DNA of 64,000 nt from Micromonospora rubida (GTDB lineage Bacteria > Actinomycetota > Actinomycetes > Mycobacteriales > Micromonosporaceae), in assembly GCF_009908295.1 (NCBI RefSeq), contig NZ_JAAALO010000004.1, positions 310,001-374,000 of the forward strand. Reading direction: 5' to 3'. The notes under the pieces were generated by a model. It was not told the origin of the DNA. It ran no database searches and was given only the letters and a program-made list of their open reading frames with translations. This document shows positions 41,640 to 50,812 of the stretch, in pieces (the first letter of the stretch is position 1; each line of letters begins with the position of its first letter). The position numbers were made by a program, and so were the translations under genes.

Positions 41640-41890
41640 CGGTGCGCCTCCTCCATCACATGTCGGCCTGGTGCCGGCGTCGCCGGCGGACCGGCTGTGG
41701 GGACTCCCCGCACCGTATCCGGTGACCGCCCGCGGCATCCGGGGAGCACCGGCCGTCACTCCGCGTTGCCGAACCGTGTCGAGCAGCTTCTATCGGCGCG
41801 ACGGGGTCCGGACGTGTGGTTGACGACCGATCCTCACCGTACCGGGCGGTGCCGCGAGGTGGAATCCCGGTGTCAATCGGTCCGAAACGC

Positions 41891-41925
41891 CGACGACCCG
41901 CCCGGGGTGAGCGGGCGGGTCGTCG
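41891..41925 (-). terminator. Terminator after the 45-residue protein gene
   Basis: A perfect 14-bp stem (41891-41904 with 41912-41925) lies 30 bases past the stop at 41956. Confidence 0.75.
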
Positions 41926-41955
41926 AACTGGAGGAGGCGAGGAAAGTGTGGGGCG

Positions 41956-42093
41956 TCAGCTCACGTGACGCTGGGCGATGGCGAGAAGCTCGTCACGGAC
42001 CGCAGGCGAGTTGGCGGAACGCAGCGCGTGCTCGATGGCGCGGGCACGGCGGTTGGCGTCGCGGCGGTTGCGGATTCGCTCGATCATGCTCAT
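41956..42093 (-). CDS. 45-residue basic helical small protein
   Basis: MSMIERIRNRRDANRRARAI, EHALRSANSPAVRDELLAIA. Short Arg-rich, helix-forming protein of a type widespread in actinomycetes, with no assigned function. ATG at 42093 follows GAGGAGAAC at ideal distance, and a terminator follows, so a real gene is likely. The stretch 42094-42252 upstream holds only its promoter region. Confidence 0.7.
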   Translation of the reverse strand: MSMIERIRNRRDANRRARAIEHALRSANSPAVRDELLAIAQRHVS

Positions 42094-42252
42094 CTGGGTT
42101 CTCCTCATAACTATTCGGTTGTCAGCCCCTGATGTGTCCATTGAAGCGCATGGAGGGCGGAGAATCCATCGATTAGTAGGTGAGCTGAGACACTCGCCTA
42201 AGGATCGTAGGTCAACGAGGCCCTCTGCCTGGGTTTTCTTCTGTCAACGGCA

Positions 42253-42294
42253 ACGGCCGGTGTGCCGGGTGTTCACCCGTGGCACACCGGCCGT
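42253..42294 (-). terminator. Terminator of the 2-oxoacid dehydrogenase operon
   Basis: A 14-bp stem (42253-42266 with 42281-42294) lies 20 bases past the E2 stop. Confidence 0.7.
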
Positions 42295-42313
42295 GGCTGG
42301 TGTCGGCTAACCG

Positions 42314-43804
42314 TCAGGTCCAGGCGAGCAGCGCCGCCTCCGGGTCGGTCAGGAAGTCCCCGATGTCGCGGAGGAACTTCGACCCGAGCTCACCGTCGAT
42401 GATCCGGTGATCGAAGGACAGGCCCAGCGTGGTCACCTGACGCGGACGGACCTTGCCCTTGTGCACCCAGGGCATCTCACGGACCGCGCCGAAGGCCAGG
42501 ATCGCCGACTCGCCCGGGGGCAGGATCGGCGTGCCGGTGTCCACCCCGAACACCCCGACGTTGGTGATCGTCAGGGTGCCGCCGGACATGGCGGCGGGCG
42601 AGGTCCGGCCGGCCTTGGCCGTCTGCACCAGGTCCGTCATCGCGTCCGCCAGCTCGCGCAGCGACAGCCGGCCGGCGTCCTTGATGTTCGGCACGATCAG
42701 CCCGCGCTCGGTGGCCGCCGCGATGCCCAGGTTGACGTAGTCCTTGACGACGATCTCGTCGCCGGCCCACGTCGAGTTGACCATCGGGTGCCGTCGCGCC
42801 GCGAGCAGCACCGCCTTGGCCACCAGCAGCAGCGGCGAGACCCGGACGTCGCGCCACTCCCGCCGGCCGCGCAGCCGGTCCAGGGCCTTCGTCGCGCGGG
42901 TGACGTCGACGGTCAGGAACTCCGTCACGTGCGGGGCCGTGAACGCCGAGCGGGACATGTTCTCGGCGGTGAGCTTGCGTACCCCCTTGACGGGGATGCG
43001 CTGCTCGCGGTCCGCGCCGAAGCTCGCCGCCGCCGTGGTCGCCGCCACCGCCGTCAGCGGCTCGGCCGCCGTCACGGTGCCGCTCGCCGCCCGCTGTACG
43101 TCCTCCCGGGTGATCGAGCCCAGTGGACCCGACCCGGTCAGCGCGGCCAGGTCGACGCCGAGGTCCCGGGCGAGCTTGCGTACCGGCGGCTTGGCCAGCA
43201 CCGGCCCAGCTGTGCGCGTACCCCCGTGGCCGTTGCCGTTCGCCGGCGCGGCGACGACCGGGGCGGTCGGGACCGGGACCGGTGCCGGAGCGGTGGCCGG
43301 GGCCGCCGGGGCGGTGGTGGCCTGCGCCGGGACGCCGGCCTTGCGCGGCCGACGCTTGGCCGCCGTGGTGCGCGGGCCGTAGCCGACCAGAACGGCGGTA
43401 CGGCCGCCCGGGGCTGGGCCGCCGATCAGGCCCGGCTCGACCGCGCCCTCGCTCGGGGCCACCTCGACCGCCGCCAGCGATGCCGCCGACGGGGTGGGCA
43501 GGTCCGCCGACGGGGTGCCCGTGGTCGACTCCTCGATCGGGCCAGCACCCGGGTCGGTGTCGATCGCGATGATCGGCGTGCCGACCTCGATCGTGCTGCC
43601 CGCCGGGTGGAAGATCGACCGCACCTGGCCGGCCCACTTCGCCGGGATCTCGACGGCGGCCTTGGCCGTCTCCACCTCGACGATCGGCTGGTTCAGCTCG
43701 ATCATGTCGCCCACCTTGACCAGCCAGGCGAGGATCTCGCCCTCGGCCAGGCCCTCACCCAGGTCGGGCAGGTTGAACTCCTTGATCCGCGACACGCCGC
43801 TCAC
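42314..43804 (-). CDS. 2-oxoacid dehydrogenase E2 (dihydrolipoamide acyltransferase)
   Basis: 496 residues. One lipoyl domain with Lys48 (EVETAKAAVEI), a long Ala/Pro linker, a peripheral subunit-binding domain (PVRKLARDLGVDLAALTGSG, SITREDVQRA) and the catalytic core ending in LSFDHRIIDG with the active-site His. Transfers acyl groups from E1 to CoA. GTG at 43804 overlaps the E1beta stop (GTGA). No E3 gene is nearby, so dihydrolipoamide dehydrogenase must come from elsewhere. Confidence 0.92.
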   Translation of the reverse strand: MSGVSRIKEFNLPDLGEGLAEGEILAWLVKVGDMIELNQPIVEVETAKAAVEIPAKWAGQVRSIFHPAGSTIEVGTPIIAIDTDPGAGPIEESTTGTPSADLPTPSAASLAAVEVAPSEGAVEPGLIGGPAPGGRTAVLVGYGPRTTAAKRRPRKAGVPAQATTAPAAPATAPAPVPVPTAPVVAAPANGNGHGGTRTAGPVLAKPPVRKLARDLGVDLAALTGSGPLGSITREDVQRAASGTVTAAEPLTAVAATTAAASFGADREQRIPVKGVRKLTAENMSRSAFTAPHVTEFLTVDVTRATKALDRLRGRREWRDVRVSPLLLVAKAVLLAARRHPMVNSTWAGDEIVVKDYVNLGIAAATERGLIVPNIKDAGRLSLRELADAMTDLVQTAKAGRTSPAAMSGGTLTITNVGVFGVDTGTPILPPGESAILAFGAVREMPWVHKGKVRPRQVTTLGLSFDHRIIDGELGSKFLRDIGDFLTDPEAALLAWT

Positions 43805-44790
43805 CACCCGAAGGCCCGGTCGACGGCGTCGAGCACCCGATCGAGGTCCGGCAGGTACTCCTCCTCCACCCGGGAGGCCGGGTAGGGGGTGTCGAAGCCG
43901 GTCACCCGCAGCACCGGGGACTCCAGGGAGTAGAAGCACTCCTCGGTGATCCGGGCGGCGATCTCCGAGCCCAGGCCCAGGTTGCCCGGGGCCTCGTGCA
44001 CGACCACGCACCGGCCGGTGCGCTTCACCGACTCGTACGCGGCGGTCAGGTCCAGCGGGGAGAGCGTGCGCAGGTCGATGACCTCCAGCTCCCGGCCGTC
44101 CTCGGCGGCGGCGGTCGCCGCCTCCATGCAGGTGCGCACCATCGGGCCGTACGCCAGCACGGTCGCGTCCGTGCCGGGCCGTGTCACCCGGGCCGAGTGC
44201 AGCGGGTACGCCGCCGACAGCGGGGCGTCCAACTCGACCGGACCCTTCTCCCAGTAGCGCCGCTTGGGCTCCAGGAAGACGATCGGGTCGTCCGAGGCGA
44301 TCGACTGCTGGATCATCGAGTAGCCGTCCTGCGGGTTGGCGCAGGTGACGACCTTCAGACCGGGGGTGTGCGCGAAGTACGCCTCCGGCGACTCCGAGTG
44401 GTGCTCGACCGCGCCGATGCCCCCGCCGTACGGGATGCGGATGACCATCGGGATGCGGAGCCTGCCCTGCGAGCGGTAGTGCATCTTCGCCACCTGCGAC
44501 ACGATCTGGTCGTACGCGGGGTAGACGAAGCCGTCGAACTGAATCTCGCAGACCGGGCGGAAGCCGCGAATGGCCAGGCCGATCGCGGTGCCGATGATGC
44601 CGGACTCGGCCAACGGGGTGTCGATCACCCGCTGGTCGCCGAAGTCCTTCTGGAGCCCGTCGGTGACCCGGAAGACGCCGCCGAGCTTGCCGACGTCCTC
44701 GCCCATGATGATGACCTTCGGGTCGTCCTCCAGGGCCCTGCGCAGGCCGATGTTGATCGCCTTGCCGAGGGTGAGCGTCTCCGTGGCCAT
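43801..44790 (-). CDS. 2-oxoacid dehydrogenase E1 subunit beta
   Basis: 329 residues: LGKAINIGLRRALEDDPKVI, MGEDVGKLGGVFRVTDGLQ, FGDQRVIDTPLAESGIIG, IPYGGGIGAVEHHSES. Standard transketolase-like beta subunit of the heterotetrameric E1. Pyruvate versus branched-chain 2-oxoacid specificity is not decidable from sequence by eye; operon order alpha-beta-E2 without E3 is typical of both. The ATG overlaps the E1alpha stop by one base. Confidence 0.93.
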   Translation of the reverse strand: MATETLTLGKAINIGLRRALEDDPKVIIMGEDVGKLGGVFRVTDGLQKDFGDQRVIDTPLAESGIIGTAIGLAIRGFRPVCEIQFDGFVYPAYDQIVSQVAKMHYRSQGRLRIPMVIRIPYGGGIGAVEHHSESPEAYFAHTPGLKVVTCANPQDGYSMIQQSIASDDPIVFLEPKRRYWEKGPVELDAPLSAAYPLHSARVTRPGTDATVLAYGPMVRTCMEAATAAAEDGRELEVIDLRTLSPLDLTAAYESVKRTGRCVVVHEAPGNLGLGSEIAARITEECFYSLESPVLRVTGFDTPYPASRVEEEYLPDLDRVLDAVDRAFGW

Positions 44791-45974
44791 CAGTGGGCGC
44801 TCCCCTCGAACGACTCCATGTAGCGGCTGAACCGTGCCCGCTGCTCGTCGAGCTCAGGCGACCCGTTGGGGTAGACGTGGTCGAACATCGTCACCGGCTC
44901 GGGGTCGGGCATGGCGAGCACCCGCTCGCGCAGGTGCACCGACTCGGCGCGGGCCTGCTCGTCGAGGTCGGCGAAGAAGTCCGCGTCGGCGATCTTCTGC
45001 TTCTCCAGGAACGCCTTCATCCGGGCGATCGGGTCCTTGGCCTGCCAGGCCTCGACCTCGCTGGCGATCCGGTACCGGGTCGGGTCGTCGGAGGTGGTGT
45101 GCGCCCCCATCCGGTAGGTGTACGCCTCGATCAGGCTGGGGCCCTGGCCGAGCCGCGCGTTGTCCAGCGCGTGCCGGGTCACCGCGTACGAGGCGAGCAC
45201 GTCGTTGCCGTCGACCCGGACGCCGGGGAAGCCGAAGCCGCCGGCCCGCTGGTAGAGCGGCACCCGGGTCTGCCGCTCCAGGGGCTCGGAGATGGCGTAC
45301 TGGTTGTTCTGGCAGAAGAACACCAGCGGGGAGTTGAAGACGCTGGCCCAGACGAACGCCTCGTTGACGTCGCCCTGGCTGGTGGCGCCGTCGCCGAAGT
45401 AGGCGATGACCGCCTCGCCGTCCTCGGTGCCGGTCTTGCCGTCCATGTGGATGCCCATGGCGTACCCGGTCGCATGCAGGGTCTGCGCCCCGATCACGAT
45501 CGTGTACATGTTGAACTTGAACTCGTTCGGGTCCCAGCCGCCCTGGTTGACGCCGCGGAACAGGCCGAGCGGCATGATCGGGTCGATGCCCCGGCAGTAG
45601 AGGACACCGTGCTCCCGGTACGTCGGGAAGGCCATGTCCTGGCTGCGCAGCGCCCGGCCGGAGCCGACCTGCGCGGCCTCCTGGCCCAGCAGGCTCGCCC
45701 ACAGGCCCAGCTCGCCCTGCCGCTGCAACGCGGTCGCCTCGGCGTCGAGCTTGCGGACCAGCACGAGGTCGCGGTAGAGCCCGCGGTACTCCTCGTCGGT
45801 GAAGTCGACGCGGTACTCCGTCCCGTCCGGGCCGAACGCCGTCTCGATGCGCTCGCCCTCGGGCGTCAGCAGCTGTACGAGTTCCGGGTTGCCGGGAGCC
45901 GCTGACGCGGCCCGCTTGGAACGGGGTGCGGCCCGCCTGCCGCGGGTGGTGACCCCGGGGTCGCCCTTTGCCAT
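44790..45974 (-). CDS. 2-oxoacid (pyruvate or branched-chain) dehydrogenase E1 subunit alpha
   Basis: 394 residues with the thiamine diphosphate motif YFGDGATSQGDVNEAF...QNNQ and the phosphorylation-loop-like YRMGAHTTSDDPTRYR. ATG at 45974 follows AGGGAGAG. An N-terminal Arg/Lys-rich extension of about 25 residues precedes the conserved part. First gene of the E1alpha-E1beta-E2 operon, which decarboxylates 2-oxoacids to acyl-CoA. Confidence 0.93.
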   Translation of the reverse strand: MAKGDPGVTTRGRRAAPRSKRAASAAPGNPELVQLLTPEGERIETAFGPDGTEYRVDFTDEEYRGLYRDLVLVRKLDAEATALQRQGELGLWASLLGQEAAQVGSGRALRSQDMAFPTYREHGVLYCRGIDPIMPLGLFRGVNQGGWDPNEFKFNMYTIVIGAQTLHATGYAMGIHMDGKTGTEDGEAVIAYFGDGATSQGDVNEAFVWASVFNSPLVFFCQNNQYAISEPLERQTRVPLYQRAGGFGFPGVRVDGNDVLASYAVTRHALDNARLGQGPSLIEAYTYRMGAHTTSDDPTRYRIASEVEAWQAKDPIARMKAFLEKQKIADADFFADLDEQARAESVHLRERVLAMPDPEPVTMFDHVYPNGSPELDEQRARFSRYMESFEGSAH

Positions 45975-46472
45975 CCGTCTCTCCCTGTCGTGTCTGCGTC
46001 GGCGCCGGGGGGTGACCCGTCCGCGCAAATCGTGCGCCGGCCCGGCCGGTGCCGGGCTGGCCTTTGGCGGCCGCGCCTAGCCCCGGTGGGGGTTGCCGCG
46101 CGGCGTGATCCGGATCCGTGGGACGAACCCGGTTCGGGAGCGCCGGCGCCCAACCGCGTCTGCCGCGGGGTGCGCGGAGGCTGCGGCTGCGTTGCCGTCA
46201 TGGTCCATATTCGCAGAGGAGGTGAGAGGCCCCACAGTACGCCCGCCCAGGGTTTCCGGCCGCTGTCGGCTTCGCGGCTCATCAGGGGTTTTGTCGTACA
46301 TGAATTCGTGGCCGGATGGCGGCGGCGGACAATTTGTGTGTCGACACGCTGTGGTGCCTGGTGAACTGACCGTCACTGGTCCAAGCTGATGACGCGGGAC
46401 GCACTTTTCGTGGGCCTATGTCCGTTTGCTGCTGCCGCGCCGCCCGTGACCGTGCCGAGACGAGGAGTGTGC
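45975..46472. other. Gene-free divergent intergenic region
   Basis: 498 bases between the E1alpha start and the Pro-rich secreted protein. It must hold both promoters. GAGGAGGTGAGAGG near 46217 looks like a ribosome site but no start follows at a usable distance. Short open frames on both strands lack coding features. Confidence 0.5.
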
Positions 46473-47165
46473 GTGTCCCAGCCAGGTGAGGGTCCGGCCG
46501 TTCCGCTGCTCGGTCGGCACCGCGCGGCGGGCGGCTACCGCCGGGTCGTCGGCGCGCACCGCGCCCCCGGCTCCGCCGCCCACGGCCGCGGGTACCTCCT
46601 CACCGTCGCCCTGCTCGCCGGCACCGCCTCGATGCCGATCCTCGCCGCCGTCAGCGCGGGCTCGGCCACGGTGGGCAGCACGGCGCTGCCGGACAGCGGC
46701 ACCCCGTTCATTCCCACCCCGTCCGTCGGCCCGGTGGTCGTCCCGCTGTCGGGGACCGCCCGGCCCGGGGGGATCCCGTCCGTCCGGCCGGGCGTGGTCG
46801 TGGTGCCGTCGACCGGCCCGCCCGGCCCGGGTCTCGCGCCGCAGGCCCCGCCCGCCGACCCCGACGGGTCCGGCCCGGACGCGGTACGTGACCCGCCGCC
46901 ACCAGCGCCGATCCCCCCGCCGGCCCCTCGGCCGCCCACGACACCCCCCTCGCCGAGACCGACCCCGACCCCGACCCCGGCGCCACACCCGACGCCGGTG
47001 CCGTCACCGACCGATCCGCCGACGCCGGAGCCGACGCCCACGGCCGAGCCCACTGCTGAGCCCACTGCCGAGCCCACGGTGACGCTCTCCGGCTCGACGC
47101 AGGCCCCTTCCCCACCGGGCGACACCAGCGGGGACCGGCCGGCGCGACCGGGGACGGGGCGCTGA
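46473..47165 (+). CDS. Secreted Pro/Thr-rich low-complexity protein
   Basis: 230 residues; GTG at 46473 follows GAGGAG. After a basic N-terminus, a hydrophobic segment (GYLLTVALLAGTASMPILAA, about 46-65) acts as signal or anchor. The remainder is Pro/Thr/Glu-rich, ending in PTAEPTAEPTAEPT repeats, like a cell-wall-spanning stalk. No functional domain. Its stop overlaps the frame of the next gene. Confidence 0.6.
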   Translation: MSQPGEGPAVPLLGRHRAAGGYRRVVGAHRAPGSAAHGRGYLLTVALLAGTASMPILAAVSAGSATVGSTALPDSGTPFIPTPSVGPVVVPLSGTARPGGIPSVRPGVVVVPSTGPPGPGLAPQAPPADPDGSGPDAVRDPPPPAPIPPPAPRPPTTPPSPRPTPTPTPAPHPTPVPSPTDPPTPEPTPTAEPTAEPTAEPTVTLSGSTQAPSPPGDTSGDRPARPGTGR

Positions 47166-47830
47166 GCGGACCGGGTCTCCCCGCCGAGCCGGCCGAGCCC
47201 GCCGAGCCGGCCGAGCCCGCCGAGCCGGCCGAGCCCGCCGAGCCCGCCGGGCCGGGCCGGCGGATCGCCCGGCTGGTCACCGAGCTGACCGCGCCGGCCG
47301 TCCTGGTGACCCTGCTGACCGTGGTGGTCGCCTGGCACGGAGCCCGGGGCGGGGCCCACGGGTTGGCCTGGGGGCTGCTTGCCACCGTCTTCGCCAGCGG
47401 CATCCCGTTCGCGTACATCCTCGGCGGGGTGCGGCGCGGGCGGCTCACCGACCACCACGTCGGCGTACGCGAGCAGCGCCGGCTGCCGCTGCTGTTCGGG
47501 CTGGCCTCGGTGGCGGTCGGGTGGGTCCTGCTCGCGGCGTTCGGGGCGCCCCGCCCGCTGCTTGCCCTGGTGGCCGTCGGCGTGGTGGGGCTGGTCGTGG
47601 CGGTGACGGTGAGCCACTGGTGGAAGATGTCGATCCACACGGCGGTGGCCGCCGGGGCGGTGGTCGTCCTGGCGCTCACCTTCGGTGCCCCGCTGCTGGC
47701 AGCCGCGCCGCTGCCCGTGCTGGCAGGCTGGTCGAGGGTGCGGCTGCACGCCCACACGCTTGCGCAGGTGGTGGTCGGCGGTGCCGTCGGCGGGCTGGTC
47801 GCCGGGGTCGTCTACGCCACGCTCGGCTGA
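47162..47830 (+). CDS. PAP2-superfamily-like membrane protein, non-canonical start
   Basis: About 222 residues if translation starts at CTG 47162, which overlaps the previous stop (CTGA). The N-terminal PAEPAEPAEP stretch comes from an 18-bp tandem repeat, followed by RRIARLVTELTAPAVLVTLL and five to six helices. VSHWWKMSIHTAVAAGAVVV and SRVRLHAHTLAQVVVGGAVG are the PAP2-like motifs (SxH and RxxxxxH). No ATG, GTG or TTG precedes 47306, and starting there would cut the first helix. Probably a lipid phosphatase-like membrane protein. Confidence 0.7.
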   Translation: MSGPGLPAEPAEPAEPAEPAEPAEPAEPAGPGRRIARLVTELTAPAVLVTLLTVVVAWHGARGGAHGLAWGLLATVFASGIPFAYILGGVRRGRLTDHHVGVREQRRLPLLFGLASVAVGWVLLAAFGAPRPLLALVAVGVVGLVVAVTVSHWWKMSIHTAVAAGAVVVLALTFGAPLLAAAPLPVLAGWSRVRLHAHTLAQVVVGGAVGGLVAGVVYATLG

Positions 47831-47849
47831 GCAGCGGCGCCTGCCCCGC

Positions 47850-49067
47850 TCAGGCCCCGTCGTCGGCGAGCCGGTGCCGGTTCGCCTCGATCCAGGCGTC
47901 CAGGGCGACCGGGTCGTCCGGGTCAACCCCGTCTGCCATGAGCTGGGCCACGGCTGCGGTGGCCGGGCTGCGCCGCTCCCCTGTCGAGTAGAGCCGGGCG
48001 AACTCCGGAACCATCTCCTCGATCGCCGTGTCGGTCCGGGTCGCCGCCGCCTCCGGCAGCCCCTTGCGCCGGGCCGCGTACGCCGCCCAGCCGCGCAGCA
48101 CCCGGGGGAGCATCGCGGCGTCGTCCATGTCGAGCACGGCCCGCCGGTGCACCCAGTCGAGCAGGAACAGCTCGGCCACCGTGGGGCTCCACCGCAGCGG
48201 GTCCGCGTCGGGGAAGCTCGCGGCGTGGTCGAGCAGCAGGCTGAGGCAGAAGTGCAGCGAGGCGAGCCCCGCGTCGTCGGACGGGTCCAGGTCGAACCGG
48301 ACCGCCTCGGGCGAGGCGAGGAACGCCCGGACCAGGGCGGTCCGCTCGTCGCCGGAGAGCGGCTCGGCGCCCCGGGCGGCACGCGCCGGGCGGGGCAGCA
48401 GCGCCAGTCGCGCGCCGGCCAGCGCGCGGTCGGTGGCGAGCGATCCCTCGGCGGGCAACTCGCTCAACTCGTCGGTGACCGCCAGGTGTCGGCCGACCTC
48501 GCCGTGCAGCCTGGCCGGGTCCTCCTCCCGGAACCAGGTCAACTCGTCGCCGTCGACCATCTCCCGGACCTGGTCGACGATCCGGCCGGCGGGGCCCCCG
48601 ACGAAGATGTCCTTCGCGATGCCGATGTTGTGGTCGACCAGGGCCACCAGCGCGTGCTCCGGGCCGCCGGCCTCGTCGTCGTAGGCGAAGGTGGCCAGGT
48701 AGGAGGTCTGGTCGCCGTACACGTCGCCGTAGCACCACGCGCCGGTGAGGCGCACCCGGCCGAGCTGTTCGGACCAGGCGGGTGCCTGGGTGCCGGGGCG
48801 GACCTTCGTTGCGCCCTCCGCGGTGGGCACCAGGGCCGCGAAGACGGCGCGGATGGTCTTCGCTGCGGCCGTGCGCCGGCGGGTGGTGGCGGCGAGGAAG
48901 CCGGAGACGAACTCCCGGAGGGCCTCCTCCCGACCGGTCTCCGCGACCGCGTAGACGCTGCCCAGCAGCGCCGCGCCGAGCATCTCGGCATCGAGGGCGG
49001 TGTCGAGCCTGGTCACGTCGCGTGCGGCGTGCAGCACCGCGTCGTAGGGGGTCTGAGGCGTGGCCAT
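47850..49067 (-). CDS. Conserved hypothetical protein, 405 residues
   Basis: Soluble, acidic, mostly helical protein with no recognised domain. Segments such as LTGAWCYGDVYGDQTSYLAT, FAYDDEAGGPEHALVALVDH and NIGIAKDIFVGGPAGRIVDQ suggest a well-folded conserved N-terminal part. ATG at 49067 follows TAGGGT (complement of 49075-49080) by 7 bases. It is the same strand as the two GTPase genes upstream but separated by 53 bases and its own promoter-like box. Confidence 0.75.
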   Translation of the reverse strand: MATPQTPYDAVLHAARDVTRLDTALDAEMLGAALLGSVYAVAETGREEALREFVSGFLAATTRRRTAAAKTIRAVFAALVPTAEGATKVRPGTQAPAWSEQLGRVRLTGAWCYGDVYGDQTSYLATFAYDDEAGGPEHALVALVDHNIGIAKDIFVGGPAGRIVDQVREMVDGDELTWFREEDPARLHGEVGRHLAVTDELSELPAEGSLATDRALAGARLALLPRPARAARGAEPLSGDERTALVRAFLASPEAVRFDLDPSDDAGLASLHFCLSLLLDHAASFPDADPLRWSPTVAELFLLDWVHRRAVLDMDDAAMLPRVLRGWAAYAARRKGLPEAAATRTDTAIEEMVPEFARLYSTGERRSPATAAVAQLMADGVDPDDPVALDAWIEANRHRLADDGA

Positions 49068-49120
49068 GCCGTCGACCCTACGCCCGTGGGGGAGCCCCGG
49101 ACAGTGAAGGCTGACCGGGG

Positions 49121-50812
49121 TCAGCGGCGCTCGGCGTCCCGCAACGCCTGCCTCGCCTGCCCATACCGGTCGAGCACCGCCCGGACCGGCGTCACCACGT
49201 ACTCCCGGCCGACCGCATCGACGGCGGCGGTGAGTCGCTTCTCGGCCCGGTGGCTGGCCCGGCGGGCCGACCACCGCACCACCGGGCGGGTCAGCGCGGC
49301 CAGCAGCAGCCCGGCGAGCAGGCCGCCGAGCAGCAACACGGTGGGCAGCGGGGCCTCACCGACCCGCGGATACTCCAGCGCCGGCAGGCCGAGGGCCCGC
49401 AGCGCGTAGCCGAGGGCGAGCCAGCCGAGGCCGGCGACGGCCGCGAGCGTGACCAGCCACTGCACCGCGCCGACGAACCGCCACCAGACCGGCCGGCGGT
49501 CCATCCCGAGGTCGGCGCCGGCCACCGCGCGGTCCAGCGCGTCCGGCAGGTCGCCCAGCCGGGACCGGGCGGCGGCGGTCACCGCGGTCGCCCAGGGGGC
49601 CGGCAGGCCCGCGCCGGACCGGTCGGCCACCGCCCGCACGGCCAGCCCCAGCGCCGAGCGCTGGGCGGCGGTCGGATCCGGTACGGAGGTCGCGGCGACC
49701 AGGCTCTCCGCCGGGTCCCCGGCGTCCGCGCCGGCGACCGGGCCGGGCAGGTGCAGCCGGCGCAGCGGGTCGGGGCGCAGCCGCCGCCAGCCCCGCACCA
49801 GCGGCCAGCCGGTGCTCGACGCGGCCCGGTGCCGGTACGCCCCCTCGACCGCCGCCGCCACCGCCGGCACGCCGGCCGTCCCGGCCAGCGCCCGACTCAG
49901 CGAACCGACGGCCCCCTCGTCCGGCGCATCGGCCGGTGCGTCGGCGGCGACCAGCTCGTCCAGCCCGGCGACGACCGCGTCGACGTCCCCGGCGAGGCGC
50001 CGCAGCGCGGCCTGCCGCCCGGCGACCGTGCGTTCCAGCGTCCCGCGCAGCTCGACGATCCCGGCCGGGTCGACGGCGGTGGTGGCCAGCAGCGGCACCC
50101 CGTCCAGCCCGTCGGCGTCGAGCAGCCGGCGCAGGTCGTCCAGCACCCGGGGCAGCTCGGCCGGGGGCAGCCGGTCGGCCTGGTTGAGCACCACCAGCGT
50201 CACGTCCCGGTGCCGGTGGAACTCGCGCAGGTAGCTGGTGTGGATCACCCGGTCGGCGTACTTCTGCGGGTCGACGACCCAGACCACCAGGTCGACCAGG
50301 CCGAGCAGCCGGTCCACCTCCAGCCGGTGCGACCGTTGCACCGAGTCGAAGTCCGGCAGGTCGAGCAGCACCAGCCCGTGCAGGGCGGACTCGTCGTCGG
50401 CGTCCAGCGCGCTCTCCCGGACGAACCGGTGGCGGGGCAGCACGCCGGTCCAGTCGAGCAGCCGGTTCGCCCCATCCAGCGGGCCCCAGACGCAGGCGTG
50501 TGCCACGCCGGTGGTGGGTCGGCGCACCCCGACCGTGGAGAGGGTCAGCCGGGCGAGCGCGTTGAACAGGCTCGACTTGCCGCTGCCGGTGGCCCCGGCG
50601 AGGGCGACGACGGTGTGGTCCCGGGAGAGCGCAAGCCGGGTGCCGGCCCGCTCGACCAGGGTGTTCGCGGGCACGAGCTGGGTGTCGGGGAGCTGGCCGT
50701 CCACCGCGTCGAGGAACCGGCGGACCGCGTCCAGGCGGGCGATCAGCGCGTCCGGGTCGACCCGCTGGTCACCCCGGAGCGCCTCGCGCACCCGGCCGGC
50801 GATGTTGGTCAT
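49121..50812 (-). CDS. Membrane-associated dynamin/Era-like GTPase (distal gene of a pair)
   Basis: 563 residues. G1 is ALAGATGSGKSSLFNAL, G3 DLPDFDS, G4 NQAD, so a complete P-loop GTPase. A C-terminal pair of membrane helices (WLVTLAAVAGLGWLALGYAL; LPTVLLLGGLLAGLLLAALT) anchors it. ATG at 50812 overlaps the stop of the partner gene (ATGA). Paired GTPases of this kind are conserved in actinobacteria; IniA/IniC-type dynamin-like proteins are a structural analogy. Probably acts on membranes; unproven. Confidence 0.85.
   Translation of the reverse strand: MTNIAGRVREALRGDQRVDPDALIARLDAVRRFLDAVDGQLPDTQLVPANTLVERAGTRLALSRDHTVVALAGATGSGKSSLFNALARLTLSTVGVRRPTTGVAHACVWGPLDGANRLLDWTGVLPRHRFVRESALDADDESALHGLVLLDLPDFDSVQRSHRLEVDRLLGLVDLVVWVVDPQKYADRVIHTSYLREFHRHRDVTLVVLNQADRLPPAELPRVLDDLRRLLDADGLDGVPLLATTAVDPAGIVELRGTLERTVAGRQAALRRLAGDVDAVVAGLDELVAADAPADAPDEGAVGSLSRALAGTAGVPAVAAAVEGAYRHRAASSTGWPLVRGWRRLRPDPLRRLHLPGPVAGADAGDPAESLVAATSVPDPTAAQRSALGLAVRAVADRSGAGLPAPWATAVTAAARSRLGDLPDALDRAVAGADLGMDRRPVWWRFVGAVQWLVTLAAVAGLGWLALGYALRALGLPALEYPRVGEAPLPTVLLLGGLLAGLLLAALTRPVVRWSARRASHRAEKRLTAAVDAVGREYVVTPVRAVLDRYGQARQALRDAERR

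Noticed and set aside
36570..42110. 1846-codon plus-strand open frame
   Set aside because: It is the antisense shadow of the NHL gene and the repeat-rich gene; GC-rich codon structure removes stops. No ribosome site and no domain.
42314..45974. Assignment as strictly branched-chain (bkd) operon
   Set aside because: Motifs are shared by pyruvate and branched-chain complexes; no valine/leucine catabolic gene or Lrp regulator is adjacent, so specificity is left open.
46077..46376. 99-codon minus-strand frame upstream of E1alpha
   Set aside because: No ribosome site or -10 box, composition like random GC-rich sequence.
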